A DNA stretch of 56,959 nucleotides from Caldicoprobacter guelmensis (GTDB taxonomy: Bacteria; Bacillota; Clostridia; Caldicoprobacterales; Caldicoprobacteraceae): the NCBI RefSeq assembly GCF_016908415.1, contig NZ_JAFBDW010000008.1, positions 1 through 56,959 of the forward strand, given 5' to 3'. Under the pieces are notes generated by a model that saw only the letters and a program-made list of their open reading frames with translations, did no database searches and was not told where the DNA came from. The position numbers and the translations under genes were made by a program. Of the stretch, positions 8,401-16,542 are shown in pieces; the first letter of the stretch is position 1; each line of letters starts with the position of its first letter.

Positions 8401-9099
8401 TCACTTAACAGTATCATCGAGTTCCCATCCTAAAGCCTCATAAAGTTTTCTCCTACCTATCTTGTCATTATTTAATTCTTGCCTCGCGTATTTTGCTACA
8501 TCATATGCTTTATCCCGTGGTACAACAATCACACCATCACCATCAGCAACGATGATATCACCAGGATGTACAATAACACCACCAACACATACTGGAATAT
8601 CCTTAGCATCATAACGCAATCTTCCTTGCACCATTGATTGAGACACAAATTTTGACCAAACAGGAACCTTTTGTAAAATCAATTCATCTGTATCCCTTAC
8701 GCCACCTTCTATTACATATCCTCTTGCTCCCTTCATATATCCATATAAGGAGTTGTTCGAACCCATAAGTCCAGCATTTACTCCGCTTTGATCGATGACA
8801 ATAACGTCACCGGGTTCGATTTCTTCCATCCATGGATAAATGCAAATATTGTCATAGTACCACTTTACCCATTCTGTATACTCATCAGGCGTCATCTTGG
8901 GAATAGGTCCGTCATAAGGTAAATAACGCACTGTCCTAGCTATGCCAACTATTCTAGTCCTGAAAAGAGGTCGCATATCATATGACATACTGCCATACCC
9001 ATGCATCATGTTCCAATCCATGCCATCTCTTACATCTGCCACTCGTAATCCTTCAAAAAGTTTTAATAATTCCTCTCTTTCGGTTTTTGACATACTCAT
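8401..9099 (-). CDS. RraA-like / HMG-aldolase family protein
   Basis: This 232-residue protein belongs to the RraA/MenG-like family, which includes class II 4-hydroxy-4-methyl-2-oxoglutarate aldolases and oxaloacetate decarboxylases, as well as E. coli RraA, a regulator of RNase E. The family core is seen in VADVRDGM, the PGDVIVID strand, GARGYVIEGGVRDTDEL (the GxxRD segment that holds phosphate or the oxo acid) and HPGDIIVADGDGVIVVP. Its place directly after the sugar transporter genes favours the aldolase role on a pathway intermediate. AAGGAGGAAG lies upstream of the ATG. Confidence 0.85.
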   Translation of the reverse strand: MSMSKTEREELLKLFEGLRVADVRDGMDWNMMHGYGSMSYDMRPLFRTRIVGIARTVRYLPYDGPIPKMTPDEYTEWVKWYYDNICIYPWMEEIEPGDVIVIDQSGVNAGLMGSNNSLYGYMKGARGYVIEGGVRDTDELILQKVPVWSKFVSQSMVQGRLRYDAKDIPVCVGGVIVHPGDIIVADGDGVIVVPRDKAYDVAKYARQELNNDKIGRRKLYEALGWELDDTVK

Positions 9100-9142
9100 C
9101 GTTTTTCTTCCTCCTTTTTTGTTTTTATTTAAATTTTAATTT

Positions 9143-10015
9143 TTACCCTTTTATACTTCCTGTCATTATACCTTCTATTAAATAACGCTGGAAAAATATA
9201 AAAATTAGTAATAAAGGTAACAAGGAAAGACAAGACATAGCAAATAGGGCTCCCCACGAACTAGTACCCGTCGCATCTACAAACATCCGTAACGCAAGTG
9301 AAACTGTAAACTTCTTTGGAGCACTTATATATATCATTTGAGAGAAAAAGTCATTCCAGGTCCAAATGAAAGTAAAAATAGCTACGGTAACCAAAGCCGG
9401 CATCGATAAAGGCATAATAAAGTTAATATATATGGAAAATGTTCCACAACCATCAATCCTAGGAGCCTCTAACAATTCATTTGAAATAGTACGCATAAAC
9501 TGTACAAGCATAAATATGAAAAATCCTTCTACTGCGAAAAACTTAGGTACAGTTAATGGCAAATAAGTATTAACCCAACCTATTTTATTAAACACAATAT
9601 ATTGTGGGATTAACCTAACATGAAACGGCAACATAAGAGTTATCATCATAATTGAAAAAAATAAATTTTTAAATTTAAAATCAAGTTTGGCAAATGCATA
9701 TGCAGCCATAGAACACGATATGATATTTGCAATAATACTTATCGACGCTATAAAGAGCGAATTTAGGAAAAATTTACCAAAACTTACGCCTGACACACCT
9801 TTCCACCCATAGATGTAATTATTTATAGTAAACTTTTTGGGGATAAAACTAGCACTTTGAAATATTTCTACATCTGGTTTAAAGGAAGAACTCAGCATCC
9901 ACAAAAGTGGATAAAGCATAATTAAACCACACAATATAATTATGAGATGAAACATTATTTTTCTTATTCGCCTCTTTTTCACAATACCACATCCTTTACT
10001 ACCATCACTCATCAT
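9143..10015 (-). CDS. Sugar ABC transporter permease, MalG type (CUT1)
   Basis: This 290-residue inner-membrane permease has about six predicted transmembrane segments, the first at about 16-40. The EAA loop that contacts the ATPase reads EAPRIDGCGTFSIYINFIMPLS. The C-terminal ...QRYLIEGIMTGSIKG is typical of CUT1 MalG-like subunits. It overlaps the stop of the MalF-type gene by about 11 bp. It works with that subunit and the binding protein to import an oligosaccharide or monosaccharide; no ATPase gene is in the window, so a shared MsmX/MsmK-type ATPase elsewhere is likely. Confidence 0.93.
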   Translation of the reverse strand: MMSDGSKGCGIVKKRRIRKIMFHLIIILCGLIMLYPLLWMLSSSFKPDVEIFQSASFIPKKFTINNYIYGWKGVSGVSFGKFFLNSLFIASISIIANIISCSMAAYAFAKLDFKFKNLFFSIMMITLMLPFHVRLIPQYIVFNKIGWVNTYLPLTVPKFFAVEGFFIFMLVQFMRTISNELLEAPRIDGCGTFSIYINFIMPLSMPALVTVAIFTFIWTWNDFFSQMIYISAPKKFTVSLALRMFVDATGTSSWGALFAMSCLSLLPLLLIFIFFQRYLIEGIMTGSIKG

Positions 10016-10889
10016 AATATACCCAGTATTTACCTATTAAGAACATAGTAGCCGTAATACCTGCTATAATAACTAACAATATCCATGCTAAAGCCGAAGC
10101 ATATCCCATAGAAAAGTGACGAAATCCTTTAATGTATAGATATAGAGTATAAAATAGAGTTGAGTCAACTGGCGCTCCTGTTCCTCCGCTAATTATATAT
10201 GAAGGCGTAAATGCCTGAAAAGCATTTATAATGGTCATAACTACATTAAAGAATACCATAGGGGTAAGAAGAGGTAACGTAATATAGAAAAATGTCTTTA
10301 TTTTCCCACAACCATCTATTTCTGCTGCTTCATAATAATCTTGGGATATTTGCTTTAAACCTCCTAAAAATATAACCATAGGTGAACCAAATTGCCAAAT
10401 TGCCAATAAAATTAAAGTATATAAAGCAGTGCTGGGAGTAGCAATCCAATTCATACCTTCGATACCTATAAGTGCAAGTATTTTATTTATCGCGCCTTCT
10501 TTATTAAAAAGTTGACGCCACAAAATCGCGACTGCAACACTGCCACCAAACAGCGAAGGCAAATAATATATTGCTCTGTAAACACGAACACCAGGAATAT
10601 CCTTTTTAAGAACAACTGCTAAAATAAGAGCAAATGTTAACTGAAAAGGTACTCCCAATACTACGTAGGTAGCTGTCACGCGCAAGCTTTTATAAAAACG
10701 GGGATCGCGAAATATGTCCACATAATTTTTTAAACCTATCCACTTAGGTGGTGTCATTATGTCATAATAAGTAAACGAAAAATACAAAGACAATATCATG
10801 GGAATAACAGTAAAACACAGAAAACCCGTTATCCAAGGAGCTAGAAACGCATATCCTTCCCACGGCCTATTAAATCTATATCCTTTCAT
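10005..10889 (-). CDS. Sugar ABC transporter permease, MalF type (CUT1)
   Basis: This 294-residue permease has six hydrophobic segments. Its EAA loop reads EAAEIDGCGKIKTFFYITLPLLTP, the usual form in CUT1 MalF/UgpA-like subunits. The opening RPWEGYAFLAPW followed by GFLCFTVIPMILSLYFSF is the first membrane helix. It sits between the binding-protein gene and the MalG-type gene. The long P2 loop of E. coli MalF is absent, as is usual in Firmicutes. Confidence 0.93.
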   Translation of the reverse strand: MKGYRFNRPWEGYAFLAPWITGFLCFTVIPMILSLYFSFTYYDIMTPPKWIGLKNYVDIFRDPRFYKSLRVTATYVVLGVPFQLTFALILAVVLKKDIPGVRVYRAIYYLPSLFGGSVAVAILWRQLFNKEGAINKILALIGIEGMNWIATPSTALYTLILLAIWQFGSPMVIFLGGLKQISQDYYEAAEIDGCGKIKTFFYITLPLLTPMVFFNVVMTIINAFQAFTPSYIISGGTGAPVDSTLFYTLYLYIKGFRHFSMGYASALAWILLVIIAGITATMFLIGKYWVYYDE

Positions 10890-10936
10890 AATCTACCTTC
10901 TCCTCACAGCACAAGCTTTGTCTCACAAATTTCTAC

Positions 10937-10970
10937 TGTGGAGGTATCAGTTATTGCTGATACCTCCACA
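10937..10970. repeat. Intercistronic perfect palindrome (14-bp stem) after binding-protein gene
   Basis: TGTGGAGGTATCAG (937-950) pairs exactly with 957-970 around a 6-base loop. It lies between the solute-binding protein stop and the first permease start. There is no T run on the minus strand. By analogy with stems after malE and other binding-protein genes, it probably protects the upstream mRNA or partly ends transcription, giving more binding protein than permease. Confidence 0.8.
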
Positions 10971-10981
10971 ATTCTTTAAAT

Positions 10982-12373
10982 TTACTGTTTTTTCGATGCA
11001 AGTATTTTTTTAGCCTCAGCAACTAACTCAGCAGCAGCTGCTTCGGGCGTTTTTTGGTTAAACCTCACGCTTTCAGCAATAGTCTGGAATAATGCATCAA
11101 TTTCAGAAGCGCCAGCAGGCGGAAAAGTAGTGGGTCTAGCAATCTTTGAAACCTTATTAACATACTCTACAATGACCTTGTCTTTATCATCTAACAGCGG
11201 TATTATGAATTCGGCCATCTTGGTATTTGCTGGAACACCCTGATCCAATTTGTAAATCTCCATCGAAGATTCCGAATTTACCCAGAAATTGAGCAGTTTT
11301 GCTGCAGCCACCTTCTTTTCGGGGGTAGTTTTGGCGGAAATGGCAAAGTGTGCGCCTTCTATATACTCTCCGATTTGCCCATCTTTCATTGCAGGATGTC
11401 GAACAATTATTATTTCAGAGTCTGGTACAGCATTGCAATATAGCTTATATTGATTCGCGGGAACACTAGTAGCTGCAATTTTCTTCTTTGCAAACAAGCT
11501 ATCCTCAAGAGTAGCTTTTGCATATTCAGTAGTGGTAGCAGCATCTGGCACCACGCCACTTTCTCTTAACTCATTCCACATTTTAAACCACGTCACCAAA
11601 TCTTCTTCGTCATAACCTAAATCACCTTCTGCAGTATACAAATCTCCTCCCCTTTGACGTGCCCAATAACGGAAGAACTGATACGCACCAGAACCATCAC
11701 CAGCAAACCATCTGTCTTTTTGACCTTTAGCATCTAGGGCTTTTCTAACTTCAAGTCCTAAGGACTTAAAATCATCCCAGGTCCAATCGAAGTTAGGTAC
11801 TTGTATGCCCAAATCCTTCAAGAAAGTGGCATTAACGAACATCGAGGCTGCAGTCAATCCCATTGAAACCATATAAATAGTACCGTTAACTTTACCACTA
11901 TTTATAGCCGCTTCTGAGAAATTGCTTAAATCGATAACACCATCTTTAACATACTTATCTAATGGTTCAATCACTCCCCTCCCCACATAATCGCTAGCAA
12001 ATTGAGGATGCATTCCCATAAAATCAGGAGCTTCACCACTGGCACTCTGTACCGTCAATTTATCCCAATAATCTACCCAGCTAACAGGCTCTCTTACAAC
12101 TTTTATACCAGGATTTGCTGCTTCAAACCGATCAATAATTTGGTTATACAACTCATGTCGTTTCGTATCTCCCCACCAAGCAGCACGTATTTCTACATTT
12201 TGGTTGGAAGTAGAATTGCCTGTTTGTTCTTTACCGATATTTCCTTCATTAGTATTTTCATTTGACTTTGTGTCGTCAGAGGGTGTACTAGACTTCTTTT
12301 CCCCACAACCGCTTAGCAACACAATAGATACCATCATCAACACACATAATAGCAGCGCAATAAACTTTTTCAT
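10982..12373 (-). CDS. Extracellular sugar-binding lipoprotein (SBP family 1)
   Basis: This 463-residue protein has a lipoprotein signal peptide: MKKF, a hydrophobic stretch, then the lipobox LSGC with the lipidated Cys near residue 23. A Ser/Asn/Thr-rich linker of about 35 residues follows, then a family 1 solute-binding fold (ITDRFEAANPGIKV-like segment IIDRFEAANPGIKV, and SGEAPDFMGMHPQF). It delivers a sugar to the two permeases downstream. GGGAGG precedes the ATG. The remnant of a GH31 enzyme just upstream hints that the original substrate was an alpha-linked glycoside. Confidence 0.93.
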   Translation of the reverse strand: MKKFIALLLCVLMMVSIVLLSGCGEKKSSTPSDDTKSNENTNEGNIGKEQTGNSTSNQNVEIRAAWWGDTKRHELYNQIIDRFEAANPGIKVVREPVSWVDYWDKLTVQSASGEAPDFMGMHPQFASDYVGRGVIEPLDKYVKDGVIDLSNFSEAAINSGKVNGTIYMVSMGLTAASMFVNATFLKDLGIQVPNFDWTWDDFKSLGLEVRKALDAKGQKDRWFAGDGSGAYQFFRYWARQRGGDLYTAEGDLGYDEEDLVTWFKMWNELRESGVVPDAATTTEYAKATLEDSLFAKKKIAATSVPANQYKLYCNAVPDSEIIIVRHPAMKDGQIGEYIEGAHFAISAKTTPEKKVAAAKLLNFWVNSESSMEIYKLDQGVPANTKMAEFIIPLLDDKDKVIVEYVNKVSKIARPTTFPPAGASEIDALFQTIAESVRFNQKTPEAAAAELVAEAKKILASKKQ

Positions 12374-12408
12374 GCATCATACCTCCCTATAGATAATTTT
12401 TTATAGAC

Positions 12409-12432
12409 AACAAGTAGAAAGTTCTACTTGTT
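12409..12432. repeat. Short perfect palindrome upstream of binding-protein gene
   Basis: AACAAGTAGAA (409-419) pairs with TTCTACTTGTT (422-432) with only two central bases between. It lies between the GH31 remnant and the binding-protein gene, about 36 bp before its start. It may be an mRNA stem or a protein site; it is not followed by a T run on the minus strand. Confidence 0.6.
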
Positions 12433-12434
12433 CG

Positions 12435-13034
12435 TCCCCACTTTTTTACAACATAATTTAGCATTGATTAAAAGTTCCCTTTCAAACTTACAACCTTCAA
12501 TAGGCAATAACAATGGTATTGTATCCAGTGGTGCTTCATACTCCATATATTACCCACCATTGTACAATTTTGCTGCCCTAACCTCCTTTCATTGTGCTCC
12601 TTTTGGTAAATAAATTTATCTGTCTCAAACATAAACTCATCTTCAATGTCCCAGCCAGTTTCATCATTCGGAAAGTCGTAAAACAGCGGTCTCATCGGAG
12701 GTGTATCCTTTTTATGTACCAATATCATCTGTTGCATCATATAAAAGATGTAGCTTTTTTGTAAGAACAAATATTTTTTAGAATTTCGTATGCTTCCTCC
12801 CCAAAACTCCATGTCTCATTAGGGCCACAGGTCTCAAAACCTTTTTCATCTGAATCCTTAGCTCCTGAAAATTTTTTAGGTGTAATACACACCTTTATAA
12901 AACCATGTAATCTAAAGAGAATAAAAGATCGTTTTATACATCGAAACCTCAAACTCTTAGGCCCCCATTATCTGCATCCTTTCTTCATCGTATTTCAATA
13001 TCAGACAATTTTCTTTTGCTTGGAAATACCCCAT
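12435..13034 (-). pseudogene. GH31 glycoside hydrolase remnant (frameshifted, internally deleted)
   Basis: A ribosome site (AAGGAGTGG) and ATG at 13034 open a frame MGYFQAKENCLILKYDEERMQI, like the start of GH31 alpha-xylosidases. After one frame change it reads GPKSLRFR, matching the WGxNSLRVR segment. It then jumps to C-terminal GH31 motifs: ETCGPNETWSFGEEAYEI (about 12855-12800), after another frame change PPMRPLFYDFPNDETGWDIEDE, then a further change and YEAPLDTIPLLLP near 12530-12490. An intact GH31 gene is about 2.2 kb; only about 0.6 kb is left, so most of the catalytic barrel is gone. Order and strand fit a gene that once headed the transporter operon. Confidence 0.8.
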
Positions 13035-13047
13035 TTTTCCACTCCTT

Positions 13048-13061
13048 TGGTAACGTTTACT
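13048..13061 (-). promoter_or_regulatory. cre/LacI-type operator-like site before GH31 remnant
   Basis: The minus strand reads AGTAAACGTTACCA, matching 13 of 14 positions of the cre pattern TGWAAACGNTWNCA, and sits just upstream of the GH31 ribosome site. It shares the core GTAAACG with sites at 13192 and 14292. Either CcpA or the adjacent LacI-family protein could bind it. Confidence 0.55.
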
Positions 13062-13191
13062 GTATATTTTAAATTTTTAATTTTCAATCATTACTTTACT
13101 TTAACTAATATTTTAATGGGGTTAATATATTAGTTAGTGATCTCTGTTATTTAGTTTATCTAAATTGTTTATGTAAATAACACGTTTGTTT

Positions 13192-13205
13192 AGTAAACGA
13201 TTACT
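13192..13205 (+). promoter_or_regulatory. Operator-like palindrome downstream of lacI-type gene
   Basis: AGTAAACGATTACT has inverted AGTAA/TTACT arms around ACGA and fits 12 of 14 cre positions. It lies between the regulator gene and the transporter operon, where an operon promoter would be expected. The 13062-13191 stretch is very AT-rich and otherwise empty. Confidence 0.55.
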
Positions 13206-13235
13206 TAAGCTATACATTTATATTTTTTTGAGAAG

Positions 13236-14252
13236 TTATACCTTTTTGACGCTATTCCCTTCTATAAGTTGAGGCACAAATATAACTTCCCTACTTCCAA
13301 TCTTTTTATTTCTTATACGTTCCAAAATCATTTCTCCTGCTTTATTGCCTATGGACCAAGGATCCAATGTAACTATAGTGGGTTGTACGTATAATAAATC
13401 CGAATTATCGATATTGCCATAAGCTACGATAGATACATCCTCTGGCACCCTTATATTGTTAGCTCTAAAATATTTCAAAGCCCCTATAGCCATAACATTG
13501 TTCATTACTACTATTGCTGAGGGCTTTTCGGGCATGCTAACCATCTTAGCCGCCCCTTGATAACCAGATTCTATCGTAAAATCTCCATCATATCTATAAG
13601 GATAATTTTCATCCACACATACTCCAATTTCCGACATTGCCCTTTCAAATCCTTTAAATCTTTCCTTACCAGTACTAACGCTTAGTGTACCATTTATAAC
13701 TCCAATCCTTCTGTGCCCCATAGATAACAGATAAGTCACCAATTTATATGCACCTTCTATGTTATCGCTATCTATAAAATCTCCTTTGAAATCTTGATTG
13801 TATATTCTTCTATTAACTAATACTATGGGTAATCTGTCACTCAACTTCGCTATAAAATCATCATTTTCTCCTGTCGTGTTAAGAATTAACCCATCTACTT
13901 TTTTACTTACTAATAGTTTAAGATATACAAGTTCCCTTCTCTTTATATCATTGGTACTACATACTATAAGACTGTAACCCTCTTTATGTACAACTTCTTC
14001 TACCGCCTTTGCCATAATGGTAAAATAATTATTGGAGATATCGGATACTACAAAGCCTATGGTATGAGTTGTTGAGTCATTTTTTAAACTTCTAGCTACA
14101 GAATTTGGATAATAATTTAACTCTTCTATAGCCCGTAGAACCTTTTCTTTGATCTCCGGACTCACATAATAATTATTATTTATTACCCGTGAAACTGTAG
14201 CTATAGAAACCCCTGCTCGCTTAGCAACATCCTTTATAGTAACATCAGCCAT
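13236..14252 (-). CDS. LacI-family transcriptional regulator
   Basis: This 338-residue protein has the N-terminal LacI helix-turn-helix (TIKDVAKRAGVSIATVSRVINN, about residues 4-25), the hinge helix NSVARSLK, and a periplasmic-binding-like sugar domain with SIVAYGNIDNSDLLYVQPTIVTLD near the C-terminus. The start at 14252 (ATG) gives the usual MADVTIKDVA; an upstream TTG at 14264 is possible. It is divergent from nothing and precedes the transport operon on the same strand. Three GTAAACG sites, one over its own transcription start, suggest autoregulation and control of the operon, with a sugar or sugar phosphate as inducer. Confidence 0.92.
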   Translation of the reverse strand: MADVTIKDVAKRAGVSIATVSRVINNNYYVSPEIKEKVLRAIEELNYYPNSVARSLKNDSTTHTIGFVVSDISNNYFTIMAKAVEEVVHKEGYSLIVCSTNDIKRRELVYLKLLVSKKVDGLILNTTGENDDFIAKLSDRLPIVLVNRRIYNQDFKGDFIDSDNIEGAYKLVTYLLSMGHRRIGVINGTLSVSTGKERFKGFERAMSEIGVCVDENYPYRYDGDFTIESGYQGAAKMVSMPEKPSAIVVMNNVMAIGALKYFRANNIRVPEDVSIVAYGNIDNSDLLYVQPTIVTLDPWSIGNKAGEMILERIRNKKIGSREVIFVPQLIEGNSVKKV

Positions 14253-14291
14253 ATTTGCACCCACACAGTAAATACTTTTATAAGCACTTTG

Positions 14292-14305
14292 TGTAAACGT
14301 ATTCT
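14292..14305 (+). promoter_or_regulatory. Operator-like site over the lacI-type transcription start
   Basis: TGTAAACGTATTCT shares the GTAAACG core with the other two sites and fits 12 of 14 cre positions. It lies about 12 bases past the -10 box of the regulator promoter, a good place for repression by autoregulation. Confidence 0.5.
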
Positions 14306-14316
14306 TGACAATTCTT

Positions 14317-14346
14317 ATTATAATGGAATGAAAGTTTATTTGTCAA
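14317..14346 (-). promoter_or_regulatory. Promoter of the LacI-family gene
   Basis: On the minus strand TTGACA (14346-14341) and TATAAT (14322-14317) are both perfect consensus boxes, with an 18-bp spacer. Transcription would begin near 14310. Confidence 0.75.
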
Positions 14347-14388
14347 TAGGAGTTTGAATAAAATTTTATTTTACTCAAATATACTATC

Positions 14389-15867
14389 CTATTCCATCAT
14401 CCTCCACCTTCTCCCATCCCTTTCTATCAGCTCCTTAGCTGCAGGAGGGCCCCATGTCCCAGCCGGATAGTTTGGAAAATCAGGCTCTTCCTCTGCCCAC
14501 ACTTTTGCAATATTATCCACAAACCGCCAGGCATATTCCACCTCATCCCAACGCGTAAAAAGCGCAGAATCACCTTTCATGGCATCCAACAAAAGCCGCT
14601 CATATGCATCAGGGGAGATAGCATCGACAGCACAGTTCTGGCAGAAATCCATTCCTACCTGTATTATCTCGTTTTTAACTCCAGGTTTTTTAGCGTTAAA
14701 ATACAGTTCAACTCCTTCACGAGGTTGAATGCGTATTAAAAGGGTGTTGGGTTTAAGCCCCTTCAGCTCTTTAAAATAGAGTACTTCGGGCAGTGATATA
14801 AACTGTATTACTACCTCTGTAAATCTCTCTGGCAATCTCTTGCCGGTCAGCAGGTAAAATGGCACACCACCCCATCTGAAATTCTCAACCTCAACCTTCA
14901 TGGCCACAAAAGTTTCGGTATTGGAAAAAGGCGACACCCTGCTCTCCTCTCTATAACCTACAACAGGTTTCCCGTCTATATAACCTCTGCCGTACTGCCC
15001 TCTCACCACATCTCGATACACCTTTGCAGGAGTCATCTCCGACAACGATTTTAGCACCTTGACTTTTTCATCCCTTATGGATTCAGTATCCAGCTTTGCA
15101 GGAGGTTCCATGGCAATCAGCATCAAAAGCTGGAGCATGTGATTTTGTATCATATCCCTCAGTGCTCCTGCTTTTTCATAATAAGGTCCTCTATTCTCAA
15201 CACCCACTGTCTCGCTGGATATAATTTGTATGTGGTCTATATATTTATTATTCCACAACGGCTCAAACAAGGCATTGGCAAAGCGTATGGCCATAATGTT
15301 CTGAAGCATTTCTTTACCCAAATAATGGTCTATCCTGTATATATGTTTTTCACTAAATACGCCTGTTATGACATTGTTCAAAGCCATTGCAGAGTTTAAA
15401 TCGCTTCCAAAAGGCTTCTCTATGACCAGCCGCTGCCAGCTCAACCCATCATTTATCACCATATCGGCAGCTTTGAGGTTGTGAACTATCACTTTAAAAT
15501 GTTCAGGCGCCACTGCCAGATAATACAACCTGTTGCCCTGGGTTCCATAAAGTTTATCCAGCTTAATCAAAAACTCTTTTAAACTCATATATCCATTAGT
15601 ATCCGTTATATCCAGTTTATGGTAATAAAACCTGGATACAACGGCAATTAAATCTTCATCCGTGCCACTGTTGGGCCTTGAAAACCTCTTTATGGCCTCA
15701 ATAGCATCTTGCCTGAACTCCTCATCGGTTTTCTCCCTGCGCCCCACCGAAACCACGGCAAAACGCTGGGGCAACTGTCCCGATACAAACAAATTATAAA
15801 CAGCTGGATAAAGCTTCCGATGAGCCAAATCACCTGTACCACCAAATATGACCAGCAAACAATTCAT
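14389..15867 (-). CDS. zwf: Glucose-6-phosphate 1-dehydrogenase
   Basis: This 492-residue enzyme oxidises glucose 6-phosphate to 6-phosphogluconolactone with NAD(P)+, the first step of the oxidative pentose phosphate pathway. It has the nucleotide motif FGGTGDLAHRKLYPA at the N-terminus and the active-site signature RIDHYLGKEML, whose His is the base and Lys binds substrate. The length matches the family. The ATG at 15867 is preceded by GGGGTG; the longer reading to 15891 lacks this. It stands alone, with no pgl or gnd next to it. The 15868-16155 stretch holds a promoter for the plus-strand Spo0E gene and nothing else I can see. Confidence 0.96.
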   Translation of the reverse strand: MNCLLVIFGGTGDLAHRKLYPAVYNLFVSGQLPQRFAVVSVGRREKTDEEFRQDAIEAIKRFSRPNSGTDEDLIAVVSRFYYHKLDITDTNGYMSLKEFLIKLDKLYGTQGNRLYYLAVAPEHFKVIVHNLKAADMVINDGLSWQRLVIEKPFGSDLNSAMALNNVITGVFSEKHIYRIDHYLGKEMLQNIMAIRFANALFEPLWNNKYIDHIQIISSETVGVENRGPYYEKAGALRDMIQNHMLQLLMLIAMEPPAKLDTESIRDEKVKVLKSLSEMTPAKVYRDVVRGQYGRGYIDGKPVVGYREESRVSPFSNTETFVAMKVEVENFRWGGVPFYLLTGKRLPERFTEVVIQFISLPEVLYFKELKGLKPNTLLIRIQPREGVELYFNAKKPGVKNEIIQVGMDFCQNCAVDAISPDAYERLLLDAMKGDSALFTRWDEVEYAWRFVDNIAKVWAEEEPDFPNYPAGTWGPPAAKELIERDGRRWRMME

Positions 15868-16086
15868 GTTTTCACCCCAATACATTAACATTTAAATCCT
15901 ACTTCAAGGGGATAATTTTATATTAAGTATAACCGCCATCCCTATTCCTGAAACTCCTTTTTTGAAGCCGTAAATTTTTCAAAATTTTCATTCTTGCGAC
16001 AAAATAAACGATACGTTATGTCATTTAAAGGCGAAAAAGCTCATTAATTTTTTGTTAAAACTTTGTAAATAATGCTGTTTTACATC

Positions 16087-16115
16087 TTGACCTTATCGTA
16101 TTTTTAAGATAAAAT
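16087..16115 (+). promoter_or_regulatory. Promoter of the Spo0E-like gene
   Basis: TTGACC (16087-16092) and TAAAAT (16110-16115) are separated by 17 bp, about 40 bases upstream of the gene start. Confidence 0.55.
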
Positions 16116-16155
16116 TCGATTCGTTGACCCTTGATAAAGAAAGAGTGAGGATCTT

Positions 16156-16332
16156 ATGGAATTGATAACAGAAATAAATACGTTGCGCCAAGAACTTCAC
16201 AATGTAATATCAAAAAACCCAAAGCTGTGTAGCGAATCGGTAGTCAAACACAGCCAAAAGCTGGACAAGTTGCTAGAGCTTTACTATTCCCAAATGTTCA
16301 ACACACTAAAAAAAGGAGGTTCAAAAGAGTAA
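16156..16332 (+). CDS. Spo0E-family aspartyl-phosphate phosphatase
   Basis: This 58-residue reading frame has GAGTGAGG before its ATG. The product is a two-helix Spo0E-like protein: IKxLRQELxxVIxKNP-type first helix (INTLRQELHNVISKNP) and the signature SQKLDKLLELYY, equivalent to the SQELDxLIxxY motif that removes phosphate from Spo0A~P. It would delay or tune entry into sporulation. It is very short but typical for the family. Its last codons form the left arm of the terminator at 16308-16343. It stands alone and convergent with the DUF951 gene. Confidence 0.85.
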   Translation: MELITEINTLRQELHNVISKNPKLCSESVVKHSQKLDKLLELYYSQMFNTLKKGGSKE

Positions 16333-16343
16333 CCCCCTTTTTT
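16308..16343 (+). terminator. Terminator overlapping the Spo0E-like stop codon
   Basis: AAAAAAAGGAGGTT (308-321) pairs with AACCCCCTTTTTT (331-343) with one mismatch, and more T-rich sequence follows. The right arm includes part of the TAA stop. It also borders the DUF951 stop and may serve both convergent genes. Confidence 0.75.
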
Positions 16344-16542
16344 ATTTTTCCTCTTTTTTATTTATCACTTTTTTAACCCTCTTTTCAAACCTTTCCCTGT
16401 CCATCATAACTATCCTGCCGCACTTTAAACATTTTATCTTAAAATCAGCACCTACACGTATTACTTCCCACTGGTCATTGCCGCAAGGGTGTTGTTTTCG
16501 GGTCTGAACAATATCACCTACCGAATACTGATTTGGCATCAT
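16342..16542 (-). CDS. DUF951 small zinc-ribbon-like protein
   Basis: This 66-residue protein belongs to the DUF951/YyzM family. It has the core HPCGNDQWEVIRVGADFKIKC followed by CGR, where CxxC and HPCG could bind zinc, and a basic Lys-rich tail. Function unknown. The start overlaps the mscS stop by 4 bp (ATGA) with GGAGG just before it, so the two are co-translated, a common pairing near the origin of Firmicutes. Confidence 0.88.
   Translation of the reverse strand: MMPNQYSVGDIVQTRKQHPCGNDQWEVIRVGADFKIKCLKCGRIVMMDRERFEKRVKKVINKKEEK

Noticed and set aside
12409..12432. Intrinsic terminator before the binding-protein gene
   Set aside because: No T run follows on either strand at the right place, so I list it only as a palindrome.
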